This document shows, piece after piece, positions 33,905-42,574 of a stretch of 64,000 bases of DNA. Made by a program: the position numbers and the translations under genes. Every line of letters starts with the position of its first letter. The stretch's first letter is position 1. Below the pieces are notes generated by a model. That model did not search any database. It was not told the DNA's origin and worked only from the letters and a program-made list of their open reading frames with translations. Where the stretch lies: positions 696,755-760,754 of the forward strand of contig NZ_LMEX01000001.1 in the NCBI RefSeq assembly GCF_001426645.1. The letters run 5' to 3'. Source of the stretch: Rhodanobacter sp. Root480 (lineage in GTDB: Bacteria; Pseudomonadota; Gammaproteobacteria; Xanthomonadales; Rhodanobacteraceae).

Positions 33905-34581
33905 TGGCACCGGATATCTGGCAGCCGTTGTTGCTGTCGCTGAAAGTGGCGCTGTGGGCGACCGGCCTGAACCTGCTGCTGGGCGTGGCCACCGCGTTCG
34001 CCCTGTCGCGCTGGCGATCGCGACTGAGCCCTCTGCTGGATGCGATGTTCACCCTGCCGCTGGTGTTGCCGCCGACCGTGCTGGGTTACTACCTGCTGGT
34101 GCTGCTGGGCCGGCGCGGGGCGTTCGGCGCGTGGCTGGAGCATTGGGGGATCAACCCCGTGTTCACCTGGCAGGGCGCGGTGATCGCCTCCACCCTGGCG
34201 GCGTTTCCACTGGTGCACAAGGCTGCCAGGGCGGCGTTCGAGAGTGTCGATCCGCAGCTGGAAAGCGCGGCGCGGGTGTTGGGTTTGTCGCGACTGGCGG
34301 TGTTCTTCCGGGTCTCGCTGCCGTTGGCATCGCGCGGCATCGTGGCCGGCGCCCTGTTGGCTTTTGCGCGGGCGCTGGGCGAGTTCGGCGCCACCTTGAT
34401 GATCGCCGGCAATCTGCCCGGACGCACGCAGACGTTGTCGGTGGCGATCTATTCGGCGATCGAAGCCGGTGATGAAGCCGGCGCCAATACCCTGGTGGTC
34501 GTCGCCTCGCTCACCTGCATCGTGGTGCTGTTGCTGGCCGGTCGACTCACCCGGGGGCATGCCCCGCAGCGGGTGGTTTGA
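33904..34581 (+). CDS. modB: molybdate ABC transporter permease
   Basis: The 225-aa inner-membrane protein has five to six helices. The permease EAA-type loop is ESAARVLGLSRLAVFFRVSLP, followed by ARALGEFGATLMIAGNLPGRTQTLSVAIY, which is diagnostic for ModB. The start overlaps the modA stop by one base, and modC starts 2 bp after its end. Confidence 0.95.
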   Translation: MAPDIWQPLLLSLKVALWATGLNLLLGVATAFALSRWRSRLSPLLDAMFTLPLVLPPTVLGYYLLVLLGRRGAFGAWLEHWGINPVFTWQGAVIASTLAAFPLVHKAARAAFESVDPQLESAARVLGLSRLAVFFRVSLPLASRGIVAGALLAFARALGEFGATLMIAGNLPGRTQTLSVAIYSAIEAGDEAGANTLVVVASLTCIVVLLLAGRLTRGHAPQRVV

Positions 34582-34583
34582 GC

Positions 34584-35276
34584 ATGGTGATCGACGTCGA
34601 CATTCGCCACACGCTGGCTGGCCCGCATCGACCGTTTTCGCTGGACGTGCGGTTTCGCTCGGAGCATGCGCGCATCGTTCTGTACGGACCGTCCGGCTCG
34701 GGCAAGAGTCTCACCCTGCGCGCCATCGCGGGACTGATCACGCCCGATCAAGGCCGCATCGCGGTGCATGGCCAGACCTGGTTCGATACCGACCAACACA
34801 TCTGCCTGCCCGCCCCGGCGCGTCGGGTGGGCTATCTGTTTCAGGACTACGCGCTGTTTCCCCATCTCACCGTGGGCCAGAACGTGGCGTTCGGCCTTGG
34901 CGCGGGCTGGCGCAATCCGTCGCGTCGTTCCTTGCCCGACGCGGCGCGGCATTGGCTGGCGGCGTTCGAGCTGGATGACCTCACCGATCGCTACCCCTGG
35001 CAGATTTCCGGCGGACAGCAGCAGCGCGTGGCATTGGCGCGCGCGCTGGCGCCGGACCCTCAGCTGCTGTTGCTGGACGAACCCTTCGCCGCGCTGGACC
35101 CACCGTTGCGCGCACGCATGCGCGAGCATCTGCTCGCGCTGCAATCGCGGCTGGGCCTGCAGATGCTGATGATTACCCACGACCCATCCGACGTGGAGGC
35201 ACTGGGCGAACACGTGCTGGAGATCCGCGAAGGGCGCATCCACGCGGACTCGCGAACAGCAGACGTTACGGGCTGA
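34584..35276 (+). CDS. modC: molybdate ABC transporter ATPase, lacking the MOP domain
   Basis: The 230-aa protein has Walker A GPSGSGKS (35-42), Q-loop GYLFQDYALFPHL, signature SGGQQQRVALARAL, Walker B LLLLDEPFAALD and His-loop ITHDP. It powers molybdate import. Typical ModC has about 350 residues with a C-terminal molybdate-binding MOP domain that gives feedback inhibition; here the protein stops after the ATPase domain, and no MOP sequence follows. The end overlaps the convergent moeA gene by 11 bp. Confidence 0.93.
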   Translation: MVIDVDIRHTLAGPHRPFSLDVRFRSEHARIVLYGPSGSGKSLTLRAIAGLITPDQGRIAVHGQTWFDTDQHICLPAPARRVGYLFQDYALFPHLTVGQNVAFGLGAGWRNPSRRSLPDAARHWLAAFELDDLTDRYPWQISGGQQQRVALARALAPDPQLLLLDEPFAALDPPLRARMREHLLALQSRLGLQMLMITHDPSDVEALGEHVLEIREGRIHADSRTADVTG

Positions 35277-36528
35277 AGTCTGGTCCGGCGCTCAGGCACA
35301 GCGGTGTCGCCAGCTCAAGACTGGCGATCTTCACCGGCATGCCGGCAGCGCAGTCGCCGGCCTGCTCATCCAGCACGATCCAGGCGTCGGCGTTTGCAAA
35401 AGGCTGGATGCGAAACGGCTCCTGTCGCTCGACGGGGCGTGCCTGCAGCTGGCCGCGATCGTCCAGCCACAGCGTGGCGCGCAGGAAATGGCGCAACCCG
35501 GGTTTGGGGTGCTGCGGCGAAGCCAGCACGGCGCGAAGGGTTGGCTCACTGCCCTGCCCGCCCATCGCACGCAGCACGGGCGCCACGAAGAAACGGGCGC
35601 CGACGGCCACCGCCATCGGCGTGCCCGGCAAGCCAAGCACCAGTGGGCCGGTGTGCAGGCGCGCAGCGAGCAGGGGTTTGCCCGGACGCATTGCGACCTT
35701 GTGGAACAGCACCTGCGCGCCAAAGTGGCGCAGTGCTGCAGGCACGAAGTCGTATCGGCCCATGGATACCGCACCGGTGCTGATCACCAGGTCGACGCCC
35801 GCCTCGACGGCGCGCTGCAAGGCTTCCAGGTACGGGTGCACCGTGTCGTCGACCGTTTCGCAAGACACCACGTCGGCGCCCGCGCGCTGGAGCGCCGCCG
35901 TCAGGTACGGGCCGTTGGAGTTGTGGATCTGGCCATCGCGCAAGGGTGCGGGCGGACCGGTCTGCAATTCCTTGCCAGTGCAGATGATCGCCACGCGCGG
36001 ACGACGGACCACGGCGACGTGGGCGACACCCAGCGCCGCCAGCAACATGATCTGCGCCGGCTCGATGCACGTCCCCGCGGCCAGCACGTTCGCACCACGC
36101 GGCACGTCCGTGCCCATCCGCCGCACGTTCCGACCGTGCGCGATGTCATCGAGCAGCCGGATGCGATGTGGCGCGCCATCAGGCCGCGCCTGCAGCATCT
36201 CGGTGCGCTCCACCGCGATCACCGCGTCGAATCCCTGCGGCAGTCGGGCGCCGGTCATGATTTCGCAGACACCCGATCCCGCGATGTGGCCGCCGTCGCC
36301 CGCCGCCTGCGAACCGTGGACGTGATGCTCGGAACCGCCGTGCGACGACGCGCCCGCCTTCAGCGCGTAGCCGTCCATGGCTGCGTGATCGAAGGACGGC
36401 AAGGCCAACGGGCTGGTTACCGTATCGGCAAGCACGCGGCCGGTGGCATCGGTGAGCGCGCAGGTTTCCGATGGCAGGACCGACAGCGGCGCGAGCAGGC
36501 GTTCGATGGCGTCGCGGTAGGAGATCAT
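35266..36528 (-). CDS. moeA: molybdopterin molybdotransferase MoeA (copy 1)
   Basis: The 420-aa enzyme inserts molybdate into adenylylated molybdopterin. MoeA landmarks are LALPSFDHAAMDGYALKAG, EIMTGARLPQGFDAVIAVE, the MoCF/MogA-like core with ICTGKEL and VISTGAVSMGRYDFVPAAL, and MRPGKPLLAARL followed by GLPGTPMAV. It is the last gene of the long nitrate/molybdopterin run, 19 bp after the fusion gene. The motif GTPMAV replaces the usual GNPVAS. A second MoeA lies at 40.5 kb; two copies sometimes divide Mo and W or different target enzymes. Confidence 0.93.
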   Translation of the reverse strand: MISYRDAIERLLAPLSVLPSETCALTDATGRVLADTVTSPLALPSFDHAAMDGYALKAGASSHGGSEHHVHGSQAAGDGGHIAGSGVCEIMTGARLPQGFDAVIAVERTEMLQARPDGAPHRIRLLDDIAHGRNVRRMGTDVPRGANVLAAGTCIEPAQIMLLAALGVAHVAVVRRPRVAIICTGKELQTGPPAPLRDGQIHNSNGPYLTAALQRAGADVVSCETVDDTVHPYLEALQRAVEAGVDLVISTGAVSMGRYDFVPAALRHFGAQVLFHKVAMRPGKPLLAARLHTGPLVLGLPGTPMAVAVGARFFVAPVLRAMGGQGSEPTLRAVLASPQHPKPGLRHFLRATLWLDDRGQLQARPVERQEPFRIQPFANADAWIVLDEQAGDCAAGMPVKIASLELATPLCLSAGPDFSP

Positions 36529-36547
36529 GGCCGTCCAAACGCTCCGA

Positions 36548-38107
36548 TCATGCGCATACGGCGCTGTCGCGCAGCGCGTTCAGGCCGCCAACCAGCGAGT
36601 ACGCTTCGACGCCGCGCTGACGCAGTTGCCGCGCGGCATGGTGGCTGCGCTTGCCACTGGCGCATACCAGCAGCACGTCGCCGTGGAAGGGACCGAGCGG
36701 ACACCTGGCGATCTCGCTGGCGGGGATGCATGGCGACGCGACCGGTAGCGGTGACGCATCGATTTCGTCCGCGTCGCGCACGTCGACGACCACGAAACCA
36801 CGGGCCACCGCATCAGCCAGCTCGTCGAAACGGCGATCGATATCCACCATGGCGGTATCGAGTGCCCGTTGTGCCACGACCGTGCAGCCACCATGCAGGG
36901 AGCAGCCGCTGCCCACATCGACGGGCAGGCGTTGGCGGGTGCCTTCGAGCAGGTCGACCAGTTGCAGTGACGGATCGCCGGCGCCAGGCAGACCAAGCAG
37001 CAGCTTCAGCGCCTCCATCGCCTGCAGGGTGCCGAGCACTCCGGGCACCGGACCCAGTACACCGGTCTCGGCGCAGCTCCCGGCCAGGGCTGGTGAGGGT
37101 GGCTCGGGCCACAGGCAGCGCAGGCAGGCGTGGCCGGGGAGCGCGCTGACCACCTGGAGCTGGCCCTCGTACTGGTAGACGCTGGCGAGGATCAGGGGCG
37201 TGCCGGTGAGCACGGCGGCATCGTTGGCGAGATAGCGGCTGCCCAGGTCATCGGTGCATTCGACCACCAGGTCGAACTGCGCGAACACGTCCGCAATGGT
37301 GTCCGCACGCAGGGGCTCGGCGAAGGTCTGCACTTTCACGACAGGATTGAGCGCCGCCACCCGGCGCGCCGCCAGATCGACCTTGCGCTGACCGATATCG
37401 CGCGCGTCGTACATCACCTGGCGATGCAGGTTGCTGGCCTCCAGTACATCGTCGTCGACGATCCCCAGCGTGCCCACGCCCGCGCCGGCGAGGTAGCTGA
37501 TGACCGGGCAACCCAGCCCACCCGCACCGATCACCAGCACGCGGGCCGCGGCGAGTTTCCCCTGGCCGGTATCGCCAACCTCGCGCAGCCGGGTCTGGCG
37601 CGAATAGTCGGGCATGAAGGTGGATGGCACGCGTAGGTGACCCTCGTGCGAGTGGCCGTCTGGATGGTCGTCTGCTTCGACATGTGCCGCGTGCGTGCAG
37701 GCAACCCAGGCGGTATCGCCATCGATGTAGTGCTCTTTCTTCCAGATCGGCAACCGGTGCTTGATCTCGTCGATGATGTAGCGGCAGGCCCGGAACGCTT
37801 CGTCGCGATGCGCGGCGGACACGCCGATCCACACCGCCAGGTCGCCGATCTTCAGGTCGCCCACCCGGTGCACGCAGTGGGCGGCCAGCACGCCGTAGCG
37901 TGCCACGGCCTCGTCCACCACGCGTTCGCCTTCGCTGATGGCCAGCTCGGCATAGGCCTCATAGGCCAGGCCGCTGACTTCGCGCCCTTCGTTGTTGTTG
38001 CGTACCCAGCCTTCGAAAGAACAAAAGCCGCCGCTGCCGGAATGCTTGAGGGCGTCACGCAAGGTGGCGACGTCGACGGGTTCGGTGGCGAGCGTGAAGC
38101 GCGTCAT
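36548..38107 (-). CDS. MoaE - MoeB - rhodanese triple fusion
   Basis: The 519-aa protein has three parts. Residues 1-145 are MoaE, the large subunit of molybdopterin synthase, with HRVGDLKIGDLAVWIGVSAAHR and catalytic lysines in RLPIWKKEHY. Residues about 165-400 are MoeB, which adenylylates MoaD, with nucleotide loop VIGAGGLGCPVISYLAGAG and zinc cysteines in ACLRCLW and CSLHGGC (a C-x5-C spacing rather than C-x2-C). Residues about 410-519 are a rhodanese with active-site VCASGKRS. The fusion joins sulfur supply, MoaD activation and synthase. It overlaps moaD by 4 bp. Confidence 0.93.
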   Translation of the reverse strand: MTRFTLATEPVDVATLRDALKHSGSGGFCSFEGWVRNNNEGREVSGLAYEAYAELAISEGERVVDEAVARYGVLAAHCVHRVGDLKIGDLAVWIGVSAAHRDEAFRACRYIIDEIKHRLPIWKKEHYIDGDTAWVACTHAAHVEADDHPDGHSHEGHLRVPSTFMPDYSRQTRLREVGDTGQGKLAAARVLVIGAGGLGCPVISYLAGAGVGTLGIVDDDVLEASNLHRQVMYDARDIGQRKVDLAARRVAALNPVVKVQTFAEPLRADTIADVFAQFDLVVECTDDLGSRYLANDAAVLTGTPLILASVYQYEGQLQVVSALPGHACLRCLWPEPPSPALAGSCAETGVLGPVPGVLGTLQAMEALKLLLGLPGAGDPSLQLVDLLEGTRQRLPVDVGSGCSLHGGCTVVAQRALDTAMVDIDRRFDELADAVARGFVVVDVRDADEIDASPLPVASPCIPASEIARCPLGPFHGDVLLVCASGKRSHHAARQLRQRGVEAYSLVGGLNALRDSAVCA

Positions 38108-38346
38108 CCGCCGGCCACCGGTGGAATGAAGACGATGGTGTCGCCGTCGTCGACCGCCCTGCCCCAATCGCTGAAGCGGACATTCACCGCCACCTTGAGC
38201 GCGTCGGTAGGAAGCGTGAAGCCGTGCCGGCCGCACAGTTCGTCGTAGAGGTCGCGCAGCGTGGCCGCCGCGGTATCGATCTGTTCGATGCTGGCGCCCG
38301 CCTGTTCGCGCAACTGGGCGTAGTACTGCACGGTGATCCGGCTCAT
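38104..38346 (-). CDS. moaD: molybdopterin synthase sulfur-carrier subunit
   Basis: The 80-aa ubiquitin-fold protein ends in the essential Gly-Gly (IPPVAGG), which is adenylylated and thiocarboxylated before sulfur is donated to precursor Z. It overlaps the downstream fusion gene, which encodes its own activator and partner, by four bases (ATGA), and overlaps mobA upstream in the same way. The start at 38346 (MSRITVQYYAQLRE) is typical of the family. Confidence 0.95.
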   Translation of the reverse strand: MSRITVQYYAQLREQAGASIEQIDTAAATLRDLYDELCGRHGFTLPTDALKVAVNVRFSDWGRAVDDGDTIVFIPPVAGG

Positions 38347-38936
38347 GAAAGCACCTCCAACTGGCGTTGCATCTGTTCGAATTCCTGCGGCGTGTTGATG
38401 TTGTCCAGCGTGTTGCCAGGCGGCGGCAGCAAGCGAATGTCGGCCTGGATCAGCACCTTGCGCGGGCAATAGCTGCCGGCCTCATGGCGTTGTTTGAGCC
38501 GCTGGTGGATCGGTGGCTCCCACAGCGTGCACAGCGGCTCGGGCAGGCCGTCGAAGCGGCTGGCGAAGGCGGTGGCTTCCTTCGCCGGATCGCGTGCGGC
38601 GATCAGCGTGCGCAGCGTGGTTTCATCCAGCAATGGCAGGTCGCAGGCGATCACCAGCCAGGCGGCTTCCGGGAAGGCATCGTGCGCCGAAAGGATGCCG
38701 GCCACCGGGCCGACCGCGTCGTACGTATCGATCAGTTGCGGCAGGCTGGCGCGCAATGGCTCGTCGTGCTGGCTGTCGCGCACGGAAACGAAGGCGCGTT
38801 CGGTGAACGCCGTCAGCAAGCGCCATGCGCGCAGCAGTTGCGGCTCGCCGCTGTAGTGCAGTTGCGCCTTGTCGCGCCGCATGCGACGGCTGGCACCGCC
38901 GCACAACAACAGGCCGTGGAGTGGCGCGGCGCTCAT
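38343..38936 (-). CDS. mobA: molybdenum cofactor guanylyltransferase
   Basis: The 197-aa protein has the GTP-binding motif LLLCGGASRRMRRDK, the DGP-like VGPVAGILSAHDAFPEAAWLVI split by turns, and ACDLPLLDETTLR. It adds GMP to Mo-molybdopterin, giving the bis-MGD form needed by NasA-type nitrate reductase. Start and stop both overlap neighbours by 4 bp (ATGA), so it is embedded in the operon between moaC and moaD. Confidence 0.93.
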   Translation of the reverse strand: MSAAPLHGLLLCGGASRRMRRDKAQLHYSGEPQLLRAWRLLTAFTERAFVSVRDSQHDEPLRASLPQLIDTYDAVGPVAGILSAHDAFPEAAWLVIACDLPLLDETTLRTLIAARDPAKEATAFASRFDGLPEPLCTLWEPPIHQRLKQRHEAGSYCPRKVLIQADIRLLPPPGNTLDNINTPQEFEQMQRQLEVLS

Positions 38937-39433
38937 GCGGATGTTTCCGCGCTGTGGTCGACATCGCGCTTGCCGCCGGTCTTGGCCAGCAGGCGGATCT
39001 CGGCGATCACGATGTCGTGCGACAGCGCCTTGCACATGTCGTAGATGGTGAGCGCGGCGACGCTGGCGCCGGTGAGCGCCTCCATCTCCACGCCGGTTCG
39101 CCCCTGGCAGGCCACGGAGCACGCAATCAGTGCGTCGTCGCCCTGCATGGTGATGTCGATGTGGCAGCGGTCCAGCGCCAGCGGGTGGCAAAGCGGTATC
39201 AGCTGCGCGGTGGCCTTGGCGCCCATCACGCCGGCGATGTTGGCCACGGTGAGCACCGCGCCCTTGGCCGTGACATGGCCGGCGCGATGCAATTGCGCGG
39301 CGACCTCGGGCGGAAACCGCACCCGCGCCAACGCCTGCGCGGTGCGCCGGGTCACCGCCTTGGCACCGACATCGACCATCGCCGGCCGGTTCGCGTCATC
39401 GACGTGGGAAAGCGTTTGTGCGGCAACGGTCAT
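38933..39433 (-). CDS. moaC: cyclic pyranopterin monophosphate synthase
   Basis: This 166-aa enzyme acts with MoaA in making cyclic pyranopterin monophosphate from GTP. Typical blocks are NRPAMVDVGAKAVTRRTA, the active-site stretch LIPLCHPLALDRCHID, and GVEMEALTGASVAALTIYDM with CKALSHDI. GAGGAC precedes the start, 33 bp downstream of moaA. It overlaps mobA by four bases. Confidence 0.95.
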   Translation of the reverse strand: MTVAAQTLSHVDDANRPAMVDVGAKAVTRRTAQALARVRFPPEVAAQLHRAGHVTAKGAVLTVANIAGVMGAKATAQLIPLCHPLALDRCHIDITMQGDDALIACSVACQGRTGVEMEALTGASVAALTIYDMCKALSHDIVIAEIRLLAKTGGKRDVDHSAETSA

Positions 39434-39466
39434 GGGCGTCCTCGGACAGGAGTGCGTGGGGGGAAG

Positions 39467-40522
39467 TCAGCCACCGATGTAATGCATTTCAATCTTGCGC
39501 ACGGCGCGCAGGCGGTGCTCCCTGCGTTCCTCGCTGTAACGGTCGTTGCGGCGAAGCCAGGTGTGGCGCAGGCGTTCGCGCAAGGCCTCGTCGTTGCTGG
39601 CGTCGCGCAGCAGGCGGCGCAGGTCGGTGCCTTGTGCCGCGAACAGGCAGGTGTAGAGCGAGCCTTCGGACGACAACCGTGCCCGCGAGCAATCGCCGCA
39701 GAACGGTTCGCTGATCGAGGAGATCACGCCGATCTCGCCCTGCCCGTCGCGGAAGCGGAAGCGTGTGGCCACCTCGCCTTCGCAACGGGGCGGCAGCGGA
39801 TCCAGTGGCCAGCGCGCGTCGATGGCCGCGATCAGCTCGGCCGATGGCACCACCGCATCGCGGCGCCAGCCGTTGCGGTTGCCGGTGTCCATGTATTCGA
39901 TCAGGCGCGGCACGATGCCGCTGCCACGGAAACGCTGCACCAGGTCGAGCACCGTGTGGTCGTTGACGCCGCGCTGCACCACCGTGTTCAACTTGATCCC
40001 GCCGGGAAAACGGGCCGCCTGCGCCGCTTCGATGCCTGCCAGCACCTCGTCCAGTGCGCCACGACCACCGCTCATGCGGTGGAACAGCGCCGGGTCCAGC
40101 GTATCCAGGCTCACCGTCACCCGGTCCAGCCCGGCCTCGCGCAGCGAGGTGGCATGGCGTCCCAGCAGTACGCCGTTGGTGGTCATCGCCAGGTCGGTGA
40201 TGCCGTCGATCCCGCGCAGGCGCGCCACCAGCTCGTGCAGCTTCGGGCGCAGCAGCGGTTCGCCGCCGGTCAGTCGCAGCTTGCTGACGCCGAGCGACGC
40301 GGCGATGCGGCACAGCCGCTCGATCTCGTCGAAGCTCAACCGTTGCTGGTTGTCCAGGAAGGTGTAGTGGTCGCCATAGATCGACTCGGGCATGCAATAG
40401 GTACAGCGAAAGTTGCAGCGGTCCATCACCGATATGCGCAGATCGTGCAGCGGCCGGCCACGCTGATCCCTCAGCGCGGGCGACGCGGGGAAGATATCGG
40501 TGCGGGCGAGTGGAACGCTCAT
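39467..40522 (-). CDS. moaA: GTP 3',8-cyclase (radical SAM)
   Basis: The 351-aa protein has the radical-SAM CNFRCTYC motif (Cys at about residues 36-43), the GGEPLLR motif, and the C-terminal second cluster in FCGDCSRARLSSEG with a further Cys in YTCLF. It ends in the required Gly-Gly tail (HYIGG). It performs the first committed step of molybdopterin synthesis. It starts one base after the moeA2 stop, in the same operon. Confidence 0.96.
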   Translation of the reverse strand: MSVPLARTDIFPASPALRDQRGRPLHDLRISVMDRCNFRCTYCMPESIYGDHYTFLDNQQRLSFDEIERLCRIAASLGVSKLRLTGGEPLLRPKLHELVARLRGIDGITDLAMTTNGVLLGRHATSLREAGLDRVTVSLDTLDPALFHRMSGGRGALDEVLAGIEAAQAARFPGGIKLNTVVQRGVNDHTVLDLVQRFRGSGIVPRLIEYMDTGNRNGWRRDAVVPSAELIAAIDARWPLDPLPPRCEGEVATRFRFRDGQGEIGVISSISEPFCGDCSRARLSSEGSLYTCLFAAQGTDLRRLLRDASNDEALRERLRHTWLRRNDRYSEERREHRLRAVRKIEMHYIGG

Positions 40523-40523
40523 G

Positions 40524-41726
40524 TCACCACCTATGCAGAACGGCTATGGTCCCGACGGGCGCGGCGCCAGCTGCGGGCGCCAACTCGACCACGCCGTGGG
40601 TTTGCGGCAACGAGGAAAAGTCGCCCGAAGTGAGGCTGGGTTGCGGCCGCGCCATGGTCCGGCCGTGGTCGTCGTGTTGTACGTCCACCGGAACGAAACA
40701 GGTGAGGGACGGATGCGTGGCGGCCGCGGCCGCCAGCACGACCTTGACCGGCGCAGCCGCGGTCAGGCCGATGGCGTGCTCCAGCGCCGGCAGCAGGTAA
40801 CGCACGGCACACACCAGCGCCGACACCGGGTTGCCCGGCAACGCGAAGATCACCTGCCCCTGTGGCCCGATACCAAACCACATCGGCTTGCCCGGCCGCT
40901 GTGCGATGCCGTGCAGCACTTCCTGCACGCCAAGCGCGTGCAGCGCGGCGGGCACGAAGTCGCGCTGGCCGACCGAGACGCCGCCGCTCAATACCAGCAC
41001 CTGTCGGGTTGCCAGCAAACCGGCAAGCACCTGCGTGGCGATCTTCAGATCGTCCGGCAGCCAGGTGCGCCCCACGTCGTCGAAGCCTCGCGTCGCCAAA
41101 GCCGCGGCCAGGGCGCGGTCGTTGGAGCGACGAATCTGCCCCGGCGCCAGCGCCTGATCGACCTCACGCAATTCGTCGCCGGTAGCGACGATCGTCACCG
41201 ACGGCCGCTTCGCCACCTCGACCTGGGCCACGCCATTGGCTGCCAGCACGGCGACCTCGGGCGAGCGGATGCGCGTGCCCGATCGCAGCAGGAGTTCGCC
41301 TTCGCGACAGTCGGCACCGCGCGGATGGATGAACTGGCCGGGTGTGGGTTCATAACCATCGCTCAGCACGAATCGTTCGCCCTCGCGCCGCGTCTGCTCG
41401 ATGGGAACCACGCTGTCGCAGCCGCGCGGAAGCATCGCGCCCGTGGTCACTTCGATGCAGGCGGCGGGATCGTCCAGCACCTGCTCGGCCATGCCCGCCA
41501 GCGCCAGTCCGGCGCGCCGGAAGCTGCACAAGGTGCCCGTACCGGCAGCGATCGCGATGCCATCCATCATCACCCGGTCGAACGGCGGCTGGTCGCGCTC
41601 GGCCTGCACGCTCTGGCGCAACACCCGACCCGTCGCTGCATCCAGCGCCACGCGCTCGGTGCCGAACGACGGCATGTGCGCGTGAATGCGCTGCTCCGCT
41701 TCGGCAACGCTCAGCAGGCTCTTCAT
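40524..41726 (-). CDS. moeA: molybdopterin molybdotransferase MoeA (copy 2)
   Basis: The 400-aa protein is a second MoeA, only distantly like copy 1. Landmarks are RDQPPFDRVMMDGIAIAAG, TTGAMLPRGCDSVVPIE, IVATGDELREVDQAL, VLSGGVSVGQRDFVPAAL and RPGKPMWFGIG-PQGQVIFALPGNPVSALV; it keeps the standard GNPVS. The start at 41726 overlaps the hemD stop by one base, and moaA follows after one base. The position right after nasA and hemD suggests it serves the nitrate reductase. Confidence 0.92.
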   Translation of the reverse strand: MKSLLSVAEAEQRIHAHMPSFGTERVALDAATGRVLRQSVQAERDQPPFDRVMMDGIAIAAGTGTLCSFRRAGLALAGMAEQVLDDPAACIEVTTGAMLPRGCDSVVPIEQTRREGERFVLSDGYEPTPGQFIHPRGADCREGELLLRSGTRIRSPEVAVLAANGVAQVEVAKRPSVTIVATGDELREVDQALAPGQIRRSNDRALAAALATRGFDDVGRTWLPDDLKIATQVLAGLLATRQVLVLSGGVSVGQRDFVPAALHALGVQEVLHGIAQRPGKPMWFGIGPQGQVIFALPGNPVSALVCAVRYLLPALEHAIGLTAAAPVKVVLAAAAATHPSLTCFVPVDVQHDDHGRTMARPQPSLTSGDFSSLPQTHGVVELAPAAGAAPVGTIAVLHRW

Positions 41727-42574
41727 CAAGCTGAACCGCCGTGCGGCAAGCGCGATGCCTGCCATGCCGCAGCGATCACGTTGACCAGCGGTTTCAGGTG
41801 GAAATTGCGCTCGGGGCGCAGGATGGTGCGGACACCCAGCTCGCGCAGCGTCGTCTCGATCACCGGGCCGATGGCGGCGATCGGCATGCGGGTGAGCGCG
41901 TGCAGCAGCGTGTCGCGCAGGCCAGCGTCCCTGGCCACGCCGAGCAGCCGGGTGAGCTGGGCCGAGCTGGTGAACGCCACCATGTCCAGTTGCCCGCCGA
42001 CCAGTTCCTCGATGGCTTGCAGCACCTCGGTGGTGTCGCTGTCCGAGGCGTAACGGTAGGGCGTTACCGGAAACACGATGGCGCCGCGCGCGCGCAAACC
42101 GTCGAGCAGCGGCAGGCCCCCATCACCCGGATAAAGCTGCAGGCCGAGCCGGCGGCCGCTCAGATCCTCGGCGGCAAACGCCTGCAACACACCTTGCGAG
42201 GTCGGTTCCGGTGCCGGCAGCCACGGTGCAGGCAGGCCCAGTTCGCGCAGGGCGCGCGTGGGCTTGGGACCGCGGGTGATGGCGCGGCTGCGTTTGAGCG
42301 CGGCGATCACCACATCGCGCCGGCCGATTCTCTCGGCGATGCCGACCAGCCGGTGAAGCCCGTCGCCGGTCATCCAGATCACGTCGCGAAAATCGCCGGC
42401 CAGCAGCTGCCCGATCCACGTCTCGGCCTCGGTGCTGTCCTCGAGATCGAGGATCTGCACCAGCGGACAGCGGCGCGTGGTGGCGCCCTTTTTCTCCAGC
42501 ATGCCGGCGAACAGATCCAGCTCGCGGCTTTCCGGCACGAGGATGCGCAACTGGTCGAGCGGTCCGCTGGTCAT
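41726..42574 (-). CDS. hemD: uroporphyrinogen-III synthase (HemD-like) of the nitrate operon
   Basis: The 282-aa two-lobed protein shows HemD features: ILVPESRELDLFAGMLEKKG at the start, VIWMTGDGLHRLV, ALKRSRAITRGPKPTRALRE, MVAFTSSAQLTRLL and IAAIGPVIETTLRELG. It cyclises hydroxymethylbilane to uroporphyrinogen III, the siroheme precursor needed by NirB. Such dedicated copies accompany nas operons. Its start overlaps the nasA stop by four bases. It could be a paralogue with a regulatory role, since a housekeeping hemD usually exists elsewhere. Confidence 0.85.
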   Translation of the reverse strand: MTSGPLDQLRILVPESRELDLFAGMLEKKGATTRRCPLVQILDLEDSTEAETWIGQLLAGDFRDVIWMTGDGLHRLVGIAERIGRRDVVIAALKRSRAITRGPKPTRALRELGLPAPWLPAPEPTSQGVLQAFAAEDLSGRRLGLQLYPGDGGLPLLDGLRARGAIVFPVTPYRYASDSDTTEVLQAIEELVGGQLDMVAFTSSAQLTRLLGVARDAGLRDTLLHALTRMPIAAIGPVIETTLRELGVRTILRPERNFHLKPLVNVIAAAWQASRLPHGGSA

